64,000 bases of DNA. Origin: Chamaecyparis obtusa (Eukaryota; Streptophyta; Pinopsida; Cupressales; Cupressaceae). Of the stretch, positions 11,701-22,269 are shown one piece after another. Position 1 is the first letter of the stretch. Each line of letters starts with the position of its first letter. The notes under the pieces are model-generated. The model was not told the origin of the DNA. It did no database searches and saw only the letters and a list, made by a program, of their open reading frames with translations. The translations under genes were made by a program, and so were the position numbers. The stretch spans positions 2,481,001-2,545,000 of the forward strand of contig BSBK01003256.1 in assembly GCA_027943335.1 (NCBI GenBank), in the 5' to 3' direction.

Positions 11701-12045
11701 ACCCTTTTCGATATTCCCACTCAAACTTTCCTAAATTAAATGCTTGACCTAACCTTTAGTACAAAACAGCTGTCAGCTTGGTGATGTCTACAATTTTCTT
11801 CACTCGGTTAACATAGGATTTCTTCATCGGTTTGTACTGTCATCAGTTAACCTTGTATTGTGATTACTGATGGGTAACAACCTCTCAGTCTCTCTTTTAC
11901 CGACTATATGACATTGTTAGCTCATAACACATAAACCATAGTGCATCTTTATTCATGCAAATTTGGTGTTTTCACATCATATATAAGGAACTGTATGAAA
12001 AATGTGATCATTTGAAATGTCAGTCCCATACATACCTTTGTCACC
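11701..12045. other. Spacer between gene 1 and gene 2 of element B
   Basis: About 345 bases with no coding frame I can support. It contains several TCGGT/ACCGA hexamers (11810-11910). It is the region just upstream of the putative gene 2 promoter. Confidence 0.5.
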
Positions 12046-13449
12046 TTAAGTGGAAGTATCGATGTCACCCAATCCAGTGGATGAGGTTTCACCGATGGTG
12101 TTACTTGACTCAGTATTCTCACTAGATGCCTTCTTCCACACAATGTTCCTTAATCTTGTGATCTCTACAATGTTATAACTGCTTTCAAATATATGGTTTT
12201 CATCTATTGCTCGGTCTCTGTAGTTCTTGCTTAAATGACCAACCTTGTGACAGTGCATACATGCCATTCTAGTGCTTGTCCAATTTCTTGAATGTCCAAT
12301 CTGACCCTTTCTATAGTAGTTTGCTGCAATGTATCCATACCGACCACATACAACACAATTGGTCCATGTATTATAATCCCAAACATATGAGTTACCTTGT
12401 CTCTTAGGTTGGTAAGGCTTTCGTTGTGGTTTCTCCTTAGGTGTCCAGACTTGTTTCATCTTTTCCTTACATTCTCTTGAAGTGTGTCCATGCTTATTAC
12501 AAGTATAGCATATTTTCTCCATAGTAGTATTATTAGCAAGATCCTTTTGTTTAGCTCTGCACTCATAAGCAGGATGCCCAAACTTTCCACAATAGTAACA
12601 ATATCCATTCAACTTAGGAGTGACAGGAGGATTACCTTGTTCTTTGCTTCTACACACATTTGATGTATGTCCCGATTTTCCACAGTGATAACATGCTAAC
12701 ACTTTAGGTTTCTGACTTTGATTGTTGTTGACATTTTCAACTTGTTGTGATGATTCTCCTTCACCGGTGTAGCCTATATTGGCTTTACTTCCAACTCTTC
12801 TCTGATTAGTCAGGAAATCATCAATCTTTTTGGAATTATCCTCAACTATCTTCATCATTTCATTATGTTGCTTTTGTGTCTTTAATTCATTTCTTAATTT
12901 TTCATTGTCTACTCTGAGTATTGCAACATCTTCAAGTCTTCTTGATAGTTCTCCATTTACTCCGTTCACTTCTTGATTGACAGTCATCATTTGATTTGAT
13001 ACTTGGATGTTACGATTAGTGAGTCTCTGTATTTCACTTTCTTTTTCTTGAAGTTGTTCAGTCATCAATCTTTGGTCTTCAATGGCCATATTCCGATCTT
13101 GTTCAGCTTGTCTAGCATTGTTCATAATTTCCACCATTCTTACCATCTGGGATTCTTGATTGATTTGAAGTGCTTTTACTTGTTCAGATAGCTGCTGATT
13201 CTTTTCAGATAAATTAATGATGATACTTTTAGATCCACCAAAGATGCTTCCAGAACTTGATCCAACATGATCAAATATATCATCAATAGGTTCTTCATGG
13301 TAACCAATTTCAGTTTGCATGATTGCAAGATTCTTCCTATCAACCAGTAATTTCTTCAGTTCTTCCTTGGCTTGTTTATACTATTCCACAAACATCTGCA
13401 TTTGTAACTTCTGATTCTCAATAGACTTGTCAAGCTTATATCTCTCCAT
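12046..13449 (-). pseudogene. Element B gene 1, coiled-coil protein with CCHC zinc knuckles
   Basis: The likely start is the ATG at 13449 (MERYKLDKSIENQK), 52 bases after the PBS. One TAG near 13380 breaks it, after which 424 residues are open from 13320. Residues about 30-190 of that frame are a long coiled coil rich in Glu, Gln and Asn (LSEKNQQLSEQVKALQIN). Then come zinc knuckles: C-YH-C-GKSG-H-TSNV-C, C-YY-C-GKFG-H-PAYE-C and C-YT-C-NKHG-H-TSRE-C are intact, and two more (VVCGRYGYIAANYY and CMHCHKVGHLSKNY) have lost His or Cys. The first position after the LTR and the zinc knuckles suggest an RNA-binding, Gag-like role, but there is no recognisable capsid domain. Gene 1 of E and J has the same layout. 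Confidence 0.75.
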
Positions 13450-13514
13450 GACTTAGATCTTTTATCCTTTAGTGGTTAAACTGTTCAACAAGAGAACTAT
13501 GCTCTGATACCAAT

Positions 13515-14734
13515 TGTTGGAATTAGGAGAGATAGATACTGAGAGGGGAGGGGTGAATCAGTGTCTACAAAACTTTTACTTGTAATACCTTTCAAATCTA
13601 TATTAGCAATTTGTAATAACCAACCAAATTGACTTGGATCTAATTGCATAAATCAATCATCTAGTTAACTTTAAGAAAGTAAACAACATGAAATCAATAT
13701 GACAATCACATAACACAAGTATTTTGGTAATGTAGAAACCCTTGCTAGAAGGTAAAAACTACGGTGGGGATGACACCCACAAATTCTTCACTACTACAGA
13801 TAGAAAAGGTTTGCCTGTTAGGGATACAAGTTTTGATCACTTCTGGTGATCTCACCTTGTTAGGAGTGACATATCAGATCAACTAGATATATCTAGTTAT
13901 AGGATTTTAACAACACTACTAAAGTGTGCACTCGATTAAGAGATTTACAAAAGACTATTAAGTCTACTCTGTTAAGAGATTTAACCAACACTCTATTACA
14001 ATTGTCAAAAAGTAATATGCAATATTATCTACTAATTGACACTCAATTTTTTGAAACAGATCTTATAATTCTCTGATAGAATATCATCTTAACTGTGATG
14101 TATCTTTGCTTTGTTTTGCTTGGTAGCCTTCTCTGAATCTGCTCGGTACTCTTGTTCTATTCTCCAAACTGATTGACTTGAAGTTAGGAAATGACTTCAA
14201 GTGTTCCGTGATTCATATATATCAATTCGACAACCTCTTAAAGTAGTGTGAACATACAGAATATATAGTGTTCTATTTTGCCGCTTAAGCAAAAATTAGG
14301 TTACAAAAAATAATCATAACCCTAAGATCTACGGTGCAAAATTAACCTAGATCAAATATTACAAATAAGATAAACATTGCATTTAATAAATATCTTTTAC
14401 AATAAATGCTCGTTGATCTTGGTAAACCATTTTACAATCTATTATAACCATCTACATAGAAGAATGTGCCATTTCTGATTACTATGCCATTTCTTGTGAT
14501 CATCGGTAAACACTGTATAGACTGCTCGGTGTATACTGTGATGCTCGGTGTTTATTGTTTGTCGGTGTCGGTGTCTGCTGGTGCTCGGTAAACTATGTAA
14601 TGCTTAGTGTAAAGGCTTTACCGACTGCTCTATCTTGCTTCTAGTTACCGACCAACTCAATATAAGTTACCGACCAATCTGTTTGACATCTTTTGATACT
14701 AATGACAACCTTGAATGCTCAATAGAGATTAACA
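13515..14734 (-). repeat. 5' LTR of element B
   Basis: 1220 bp, starting TGTTGGAATTAGG and ending AGATTAACA on the plus strand, with the PBS (GCTCTGATACCAAT) abutting at 13501-13514. The TATA-like run is at 14214-14223 and the LTR-end hairpin at 13535-13563. Confidence 0.92.
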
Positions 14735-14739
14735 TCATG

Positions 14740-17211
14740 GGCAGTTTTACCGGAGCAAAGTATTTTACCAAAATTGATTTGAAAAGTGGGTATCATTAGA
14801 TCAGAATCAGAGAAGGAGATGAATGGAAGACTTCTTTCAAGACAAAAGAAGGTTTGTATGAGTGGTTGGTTATGCCTTTTGGTTTAACTAATGCACTGAG
14901 TACTTTTATGAGGCTGATGAATGATGTTTTGAAGAAATTCTTGGGTAAATTTGTGATTGTATATCTTGATGATATTCTGATATTTAGTAAGACTAGAGAA
15001 GAACATTTGTTGCATGTTAGACAAGTTTTGTAGAGATTGAAAGAGGAAAAGTTGCTGATAAATCTGAAAAAGTGTCCATTCATGAAAGAAGAGATTGCGT
15101 ATTTGGGATTTGTTATTTCAGCTGAAGGTTTGAAGATGGATCCTGAAAAGGTTGAAGCTATTTGAATTAGCCTACACCTATGAATGCTAGTGAGGTAAGA
15201 TCATTTGATGGTTTGGCAAGTTTTTACCGAAAGTTCATAAGGAATTGCAGTTCAATTTGTAATGCTATGACTGAGACTATGAGAGGAGACAAAAGAGAAT
15301 TCAAGTGGACACATGGAGCTGATAGAAGTTTTCAGACTCTGAAGTAGAAGGTTGCTGAATTACCTATTTTGGCATTACCTAATTTCAGTAAAGTATTTCA
15401 AGTGGAATGTGTTGCAAGTGGAAGTGCAATTGGAGCTGTGTTGAGTCAAGAAGGTAAACCTGTTGCTTTCTTTAGTGAAAAGTTGAATGATGCTAGAAGG
15501 AAATATTCTATGTATGATCAAGAATTCTATGCTATTGTTAAAGCACTAAAGAAATGGAGACATTATTTGATGCTGAGTGAATTTTTATTGTATACCAATC
15601 ATAAGGCTTTACAGTATTTGGGTAGTCAGAATAAGTTGAATTAGAGACATATGAAATGGGTTGAGTATTTGCAGAGTTATACATTTGTGATAAAGCATAA
15701 GAGTGGAGTCACTAACCGAGTTGCTGATGCATTGAGTAGAAGAAGATCTTTGATTACCGAGATGAAAATTGAAGTTCTTGGTTTTGATGAGATGAAGGAT
15801 TTGTATGAAAATGACCTTGATTTTTCTGAGCCGTGGAAAAAGTATAGAGCACCTATTCAAGATCAACAAAATACCAAGTGGGATGAATATTTTATTCAGG
15901 AAGGTATGTTGTTCAAAGATATTCAGTTGTCTATACCGAGAGGACCAATGAGAAACAATTTGATAAAAGAGAAACATAGTAGTGGTTTGGCTTGACATTT
16001 TGGTATTGATAAAACATGGAATTTGCTTAAAGAGAAGTACTTTTGGCCGTAGTTGTATAAAGATATTCAAAAATTTGTGAAAAGTTGTGGAATTTGTCAA
16101 GTTGCAAAAGGATTCAGTCAGAATACTGGATTGTATGTACCAATTGCTGTTCTTGAGAAACCTTGGATTGACATCAGTATGGACTTTGTTCTTGGCTTAC
16201 CGAAGATAGTAAGAGGTAATGATTCTATATTTGTTGTTGTGGATAGATTTTCTAAGATGACACATTTTATACCTTATAGAAAGACATCTGATGCAGTACA
16301 TATAGTAGATCTTTTCTTTAAGGAAATTTTCAAATTGCATGGATTACCAAGGAGTATTATCTCTGACCGAGAGAGTAAATTTGTTGGATACTTTTGGAAG
16401 ACCCTTTGGAAGAAATTTGGCACTAAGTTGAAATATAGTTCTACATTTCACCCACAAACCAATGGATAGACTAAAGTTGTGAACATAAGTTTGGGAAATC
16501 TTTTGAGATGTTTAGTTGGAGACACATTGAGTAATTGGGATTCAGTATTGGCACAAGAAGAGTTTGCATATAATAATTTAGTAAATAGGAGTACTGGGAA
16601 AACACCATTTGAGATTGTAAATGACATACAACTGAGAAGTATATCTAATTTGAGAGACATTGCTGATGAGAGTAAGAGAAGTGTTGAAGGAGTAAAGTTT
16701 GCTAAGTACATGAAGACATTGCATGAAGATGTGAAGCTGAAGCTGGAAGATAGTAATAAAAAATACAAGGATAGAGCTGATAGATCAAGAAGACATAAGA
16801 CTTTTGATGTTGGTGATGAAGTGATAGTTCATTTGAAGAAATATCGATTTTCTGTTGGAACATATGGAAAGCTGAAGATGAAGAAGTTTGGACCTTGCAA
16901 GATTCTGAGGAAATTTGAATGTGGAAATGCATATGAGATTGAGTTACCTGATGACATGGATATATCACCAATTTTCAACATTGCTGATTTATATGAGTAT
17001 CATGAATCTGATGAAGAAATGATAGTACTGACGGAATATCCTAAGAAGTAGAATGAGGAAGTAGAATAGATTTTGAAGGAAAGAGGTGGCAAAAGCACAA
17101 GAGGAAAATAGTACATGGAATATCTGGTTAAGTGGAAGAATAGACCGATGGAAGACAGTTCATGGATTTCATAGTTTGAATTGGATGCAGCTCGGATCAT
17201 ACCTACCAAAT
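14740..17211 (+). pseudogene. Gypsy C RT (rest), RNase H, integrase and chromodomain (broken)
   Basis: RT resumes after element B with [28 protein letters not shown] and the active site YLDD (14962-14973). RNase H (15369-15750) reads AIGAVLSQEGKPVAFFSEKL and the end NRVADALSRR. The integrase zinc finger ends CGICQVAKG (16090). The integrase core (16140-16500) has DFVLGLPK and IISDRESKF, giving two catalytic Asp residues. The third residue is changed: after FHPQTNG comes a stop and TKVVN, where gypsy integrases have TEVVN, so Glu is replaced by Lys. A C-terminal chromodomain (YLVKWKNRPMEDSSW, 17110-17165) would have targeted chromatin. About ten stops interrupt the frame, most explained by C-to-T or G-to-A changes. 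Confidence 0.9.
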
Positions 17212-17247
17212 GATTCAGAGAATCATTTCAAAACAACCCCATGTGTC

Positions 17248-17912
17248 TGATGCAGGAGCATCTCTGGTCCTTGGCAATACTGTGTCACCAAAAATAATTT
17301 GGAGTTTGTCTGTGTTTCTCAGTTCCTGCTTTAACCGAGTTGGTCAGTAGTTGGTCAGTTTCCTTTGGTTACCGAGTATCATCAGTTATCTCCTGGGTGG
17401 TTGGTTGTTTCACTGGCGCTTGATGTTGCTTACCTATTGCTCGGTTATCCTTGCTTACCGACTGGTTTAGTTTTGATTTATGTTGTGGTTGACTTGTGCA
17501 TTTATATTGGATCACAGATTTAATGCTAGTACCCATCATTGGGAAGCATGTGGTCCCAGATCTGACCTTTTCTTCTGTTGATTGTGGATCTGAAGGCCGA
17601 CTCAGTTTGGTAGCTTCTTGTATAAATGTAGTTGTTGGTTTAGAGTTTAGGGGCAGTTTTTGGATATAAGATAGAAGGTAGATTTTGAGCAGATCCTTGC
17701 ATGTTTGAGGACTTTTGTAATTCATTATAATATCAAGCCCTAACCAGGAAGGCCTTACAGCCTGACATGTATGGCTGTATTTGATGAAATATATGAAAGA
17801 TCTGGCATTCTCTCTCTCATTGTTGTGTTTGTTTGCTTCCGCATGTGTTGAGCAGGCTTGGATCATTAGGGTTTGCCATTGTTTGGCCCCTCTTGACCCC
17901 TACCCTATGTCA
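17248..17912 (+). repeat. 3' LTR of gypsy C
   Basis: 665 bp, starting TGATGCAGGAGCATC and ending CCTATGTCA, followed by the TSD GCTAG. The TATA box is at 17621-17627. The sequence before it (ACCCCATGTGTC) is a weak PPT. F has a similar one (CTGGGGTGTC). Confidence 0.95.
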
Positions 17913-17917
17913 GCTAG

Positions 17918-18240
17918 TACCATCATCATGATCATCTTGATTAGCTACGCCAATACCATCTTCTTCAATCATGTCCTTTGGCACATTATCAGCTATGCCA
18001 ATACCATCATCTTCAATTGTGTTCTCTACCATAGGATCATCTTCTTCCATGGGAGCATTATCATTGGCTTGGATATTCACACCTCCATGTTCCTCCAATT
18101 GGAAATCCACATTCACCAATCGACAAAAATTGTGCCCCCCTTCAATGTGACCATATTGCCTACAATGACTTTGGGCTGTTTTGATTATAATTCTTTGATT
18201 CTTTAAGCCCTTACACTTTTTGCAAGGACAATTACATTTT
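17918..18240 (-). pseudogene. CACTA (En/Spm) transposase remnant, N-terminal part
   Basis: On the minus strand this encodes CNCPCKKCKGLKNQR, then HCRQYGHIEGGHNFC and an acidic tract rich in Asp, Glu and Asn ending in DDHDDGTS. It joins in frame to the piece at 2711 once gypsy C is removed. The CPC..C Cys cluster at the N-terminus resembles the transposase-associated domain of plant CACTA elements. No clear start codon is seen: a stop lies just before KDVEKC. A possible element end on the right is discussed in the findings. Confidence 0.65.
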
Positions 18241-20835
18241 TCAACGTCTTTTCTTTAGAACTGAGACCACAATCTAGCAATTGTCTCGTTATTTTTTTTG
18301 GGTTCATATTGCTAGGTGTGGACTTTCTTCATAGGCTATAAATATACAAAATGTAAACATACAAACATAGTAGTATCTTGTATATAATAAAAAATATAAA
18401 ATATTATAAGATTATACAAGATTTACAAATACACACACAAATCATGCTCACCAGACCACAAAATATTTGAAAGGATAAGTATTTTGGGACTTATTATTAT
18501 TTTGGGAGTTACACAAATCTCCTCACTAGACTACTGAATCTATGGATATTATTCTTGATGCTGAAGTCAATCAAGAATGTGAAGTTGAAGCAATTACATC
18601 TAATTTATTGCTGCCTATATATAGTCTGCTACTATCTAGATATAATTCACAGATGTTTGTGTTGAATTTTTATTTTATTTTTATTGGATGAATAGTTTCA
18701 TCTTTCATTTATATGAGTCTTTACCTCCCAAAAGACATGTCTCCTAGTTGGTTGACTAGGCATAGTTGGCCAACTAGCATATAACAAATTTATTTTAGTT
18801 CTAACAGATGCCTAGGGAAGTCATGTGAACTATAAAGGTAAGTATTGTAATTAGTAGACAAGGATTGGAATTTTATCCAAGGAAGACTTTACTTCAATTT
18901 ACACTTCAGTTTGTAATTAGAGATTATAGAGAATATATTCTGGAGTTGTACAGTCACATTGTCTAGTCTATAAAGATATACAATATATTTTTACAAAAGA
19001 AACTTGCAATTGAAGATAATAACACATCAGAATTTGGCATTGTAGTGGAGGTGATTCCATACCTAGTACAAATTATTTTCTCTAAAGCTTCCAGATGGCC
19101 TTTCTCTGGGAGCTGCATTAAGGCATTCAATTGATCATTAATGCATTAATGCCCATCTATATATAGGTTTGCATCACACATGCTTAAGGCAAAAGTTCCT
19201 AATACAACTGAAGAGAGTAATTAATATGGAAATTGAATCAAATGTAAGCAACATATGGCATTGATTTTCAAAGACAGTGACAATTTAAAAGAATTGGAAA
19301 AATACAGTGTACAAGCAATGATAGTGCGCCATGGGAAGTCACAATAAGTATGAACCCATAGAGGATTTTCATTGTTTCCTAAAAGAAGATCATTTTTAGA
19401 GTGAGATTTAGCTACATAGAGGTGAATTCATGACATACGAAAGGTAAGAGAACCTCAAAGTTTCTAACATATAATGCTATCATATCAAAAGGACAACAAA
19501 GTGTAGTTTTTAGAACAATGGAACAACCATCTCTCTTAAAAGGAGCAACCATCATGTTATAGAGTTATTGAATATGGCCATTATCATGAGATCATAGGGA
19601 AAAACAAATCTATCTACTATTAATGAACAATTTCTTCTATAGAGGCAATTTTGAATTCTATGTTCATGTGAAAAGGAAACGTCACTCAGTTTGAAGTCCT
19701 AATAGAATAAATAAAATAAGAAGATATTGACATATCATGCCTTAAATTGACAACAATCACAATAAGAAGATGGAACAACGACAAGGTACAAGCATGTGCA
19801 AGTCATTGTAATCATTGGAGATATGTTAAAGGTTAATTACAATAGTAGAGCACAACCATGATACAATTAATAAAAGTGCCATAAAACACCATGATATTTA
19901 TAATCAATGATAGAGAAAAGAGATAGTGTAGCAAATGTTTACATATTCTACTTAGTTTGTTCAAGATTATAGTTTGTTCAACCTCTTCCTGTAAAAACCG
20001 CATGTATACTTTAGTTAAAATAGTTTAGTTTTACAACATGAACAATAACTGATTTCTGATTTGCCAATAAATTTTTTATTAATAACAAGTTAACAACAAT
20101 GCATTGCCTTTAGTTCTACTTCAAAAGTTAATATGTGAAAGTTTGTCAAAAATTTAATAGTACGTAAAGTACATCATATTCTTGCATGAATTGAATTGAG
20201 AATACAAATCCACTTAACAATGCTTATACTTGTATTGATATTATTGATTTTTAAGTTAAATTTACATAACATCAAAATAAATACACTCTAGAAACTAGAA
20301 ATTAAAAACTCCATTGTTCTAGATTATAGAGATCATAACAGTGAATGTAAACTGAGTTAATGAGTATTGGGAATGGACCAAGTTAATGATCAATTCTAGA
20401 TCATAACAGTGATTGTAAACTATGTTCAAGCAATGAAAATGTAAATTCATTTGAAATCTGCTAGTCACTTCCCGTGAGGGTACAGTCTGACTATATTGTT
20501 GACAAACATTTATTTTTATGGTTGATATGGATTCAAATGATTGCTTGGATATGGTGTTACATTTCATTGGAGTTTTGAATAGTTTTGTGCACATTTGGAA
20601 GGCATAATATTTTCACTTTTATTGCCCAATCTGACTTCAACATTATTTAATGAGATGTAATATGAATTTTTTTAATGAATTTAGACATGTTTTCATATCT
20701 CGAGTTGGTTGATGTTTTTTTGAAATTTTTGGTGTTTGGAAAAAGTTAAGCTTGAAAGCATGGTAATAAAAACTTGTCATTTTTTAGTTAGGAGGTGGTA
20801 GGCTTAGAATAGTAATTAAACTTACTCATTTTCAG
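18241..20835. other. Long AT-rich spacer with no supported gene
   Basis: About 2.6 kb without a frame I can support. It could include the terminal part of the CACTA element. A 30-base motif (AGATCATAACAGTGA.TGTAAACT) is present twice, at 20326-20351 and 20398-20421. No LTR, PBS or tRNA is visible. Confidence 0.5.
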
Positions 20836-20961
20836 GTAACAACTAATGAGCAACAAGGTGGTCCTGTGCTGTATGGTTTCTCAAACAAGCCAAAAATTGA
20901 TGTGGAAAGGAACTGGAGCTTGAAGCACACTCTCATGTATATCAATCTTGATTATCATAAG
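20836..20961 (+). pseudogene. Isolated 126-bp exon-like sequence, possibly of an APD-type RING ubiquitin-ligase gene
   Basis: A 42-codon open stretch preceded by a good acceptor (CATTTTCAG) and followed by GT. It encodes GGPVLYGFSNKPKIDVERNW and then LKHTLM...DYHK. The pattern 'GP.LYGF..KP.ldve..Ws..H' recalls plant ABERRANT POLLEN DEVELOPMENT (APD) RING ligases, in which a similar block lies between two membrane segments. This is from memory and needs a search. I see no neighbouring exons within about 1 kb, so it may be a captured or stray exon, or one exon of a gene with very long introns. Confidence 0.35.
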
Positions 20962-21931
20962 GTTCATTTTAGTTCTTTTTTTTGCATGATCTTGGATCTT
21001 ATCTCATTTCTACTCTCCTTAGAACATATAAGTCTTCTAACTAACTTTAACCACTCTACTCCAGCACTATCGACTGTCACAAAGACACTCTAATATAGTT
21101 GATCAAGTTAGATTAGGGTCATCTAGAATGGTCTAACAGTGGGTCCTTACAATGGTTATTGTCATTTAGAATTCTTCAATGTTCCTGAGGCTTTCAAATT
21201 TAACTAAGCCTTGAATCCAGATTATTCCTAAGATGCTACTGCAAGCATTTTCTTACTTTGCTGGTTAAACACATAGCATATATCTAACTAGGGCATCAAT
21301 CTTGAAGCAACATAGCTACTTCCCCCAAATCTGAGCACTTAGGTTATTAAAATTCATTTCCTTGGCTTTCTTCTCACCTAATGGCATTGGAGACCAATGG
21401 AGAAATTGTAAGTCAAGGTACACTCTCCATGACAAAGTTGACTGAGGAGTTTCCGGGCCGGTTTGATAGAGAGTTTAGTATCTCGCGGGCACAACACAAA
21501 AGTTTCAATAAAATGTTTGTAGAACTAACAAATGAACTTCAAAACCATGGATGCATCGAAGGTTAAACTTGTAGAGATGTTCAATCTATCCACCCACTTT
21601 GCAAATTGAGAAGGCATGGTATATAAACAAAAACATACTTAGGGAAAATGAAATCTAATCAATGTAGTTACATGACCGTGTTTGTGATGATAGTCAACTA
21701 TTTGTTCATTGCACAACTAACTGTGTAAAATAAAGATAAAACTAATCAGGTGAACATCAAGAACCGTGAATGCATCAAATGGACTTGTAGGGGTGTTTAG
21801 TCTCTACATTCCCTTCACAATAGACAACCTAGAAAATACCCAATACATGATGCCCTGTCACATTTCTCATGGGCCCTAAGTAGGTAACCAATAAAACAAT
21901 GCCAGACAAATGCAGAGTAAGGAAATCCTTA
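20962..21931. other. Spacer with no supported gene
   Basis: About 970 bases. A 61-codon frame at 21381-21566 (MALETNGEIVSQG...) has no recognisable motif or conserved neighbour, and I do not call it. Confidence 0.4.
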
Positions 21932-22076
21932 TAGGCGGTCCTCCTTTTACACCAAATCATAGTGGCAACCATCGCAGGTAGGCGGTCCTCTTTTTACACC
22001 AAATCATAGTGGAAACCCTTGCAGGCAGGCGGTCGTCCTAAAAATCTCACCAAATAACAGTTCAAATAATCGTAGG
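21932..22076. repeat. Three-copy tandem repeat, unit about 47 bp
   Basis: Units start at 21932, 21979 and 22026 with (T/C)AGGCGGTC. The first two are near-identical (CTTTTTACACCAAATCATAG...GCAGG). The third is diverged and slightly longer. Confidence 0.85.
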
Positions 22077-22152
22077 CTCCAACTCCTTCACATGCTCCAA
22101 GTGAAAACCAAACAATGAAATGAGATATGAAATCTTTTTTCTTTTTAAAGTT

Positions 22153-22217
22153 ATGCCTGTGCTAGTCGAAATTTTGACCTACATGGTATTAGTCAAAATT
22201 TTGACCAACACGGGCAT
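22153..22217. repeat. Imperfect 65-bp palindrome
   Basis: ATGCCTGTGCTAGTCGAAAT... is followed after a short loop by its imperfect reverse complement ending CAACACGGGCAT, about 5 mismatches in 26-base arms. It could form a hairpin or be a tiny MITE remnant. Confidence 0.6.
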
Positions 22218-22269
22218 GGATTAAAAAAAAAGGAAGTTTTCCTTCTATAATACGACCAACCTAAACCTT

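Larger units (their letters stand above)
5483..14734 (-). mobile_element. LTR retrotransposon B without pol, carrying two genes
   Basis: A 9252-bp element on the minus strand, bounded by LTRs (13515-14734 is the 5' LTR, 5483-6701 the 3' LTR) and by a perfect TSD TCATG (5478-5482 and 14735-14739). It has a PBS (ATTGGTATCAGAGC) at 13501-13514 and a PPT at 6702-6717. The 6.8-kb interior encodes only gene 1 (coiled coil and zinc knuckles, 12046-13449) and gene 2 (6957-11491). I find no protease, integrase, RT or RNase H motif in it, so it must be mobilised in trans. The LTRs differ at about 4% over the first 250 bases by eye, younger than the host element C. E (23781) and J (42399) have the same architecture. 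Confidence 0.92.
2712..17912 (+). mobile_element. Gypsy chromovirus C (contains element B)
   Basis: A complete Ty3/gypsy element with 665-bp LTRs (2712-3376 and 17248-17912), a tRNA-Met primer-binding site and a perfect 5-bp target-site duplication GCTAG (2707-2711 and 17913-17917). The internal order is gag, zinc knuckle, protease, RT, RNase H, integrase, chromodomain, which is the chromovirus order. Element B occupies 5483-14734 within RT. The coding region has many stops, and the LTRs differ at roughly 8-9% of positions in the first 110 bases by eye, so it is old and inactive. Its target was the CACTA transposase remnant. LTR starts (TGATGCAGGAGCATC) match those of element F, so C and F are related families. 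Confidence 0.95.

Noticed and set aside
15609..16100. Minus-strand frame of 163 codons
   Set aside because: Antisense of gypsy C RNase H and integrase.
17369..17866. Minus-strand frame of 165 codons
   Set aside because: Lies inside the 3' LTR of gypsy C. The 5' LTR does not conserve it.
17781..18206. Plus-strand frame of 141 codons
   Set aside because: Runs from an LTR into the antisense of the CACTA fragment, so it crosses an insertion boundary.
21381..21566. 61-codon frame MALETNGEIVSQG...
   Set aside because: No recognised motif, no splice or promoter context, and the length is expected by chance.
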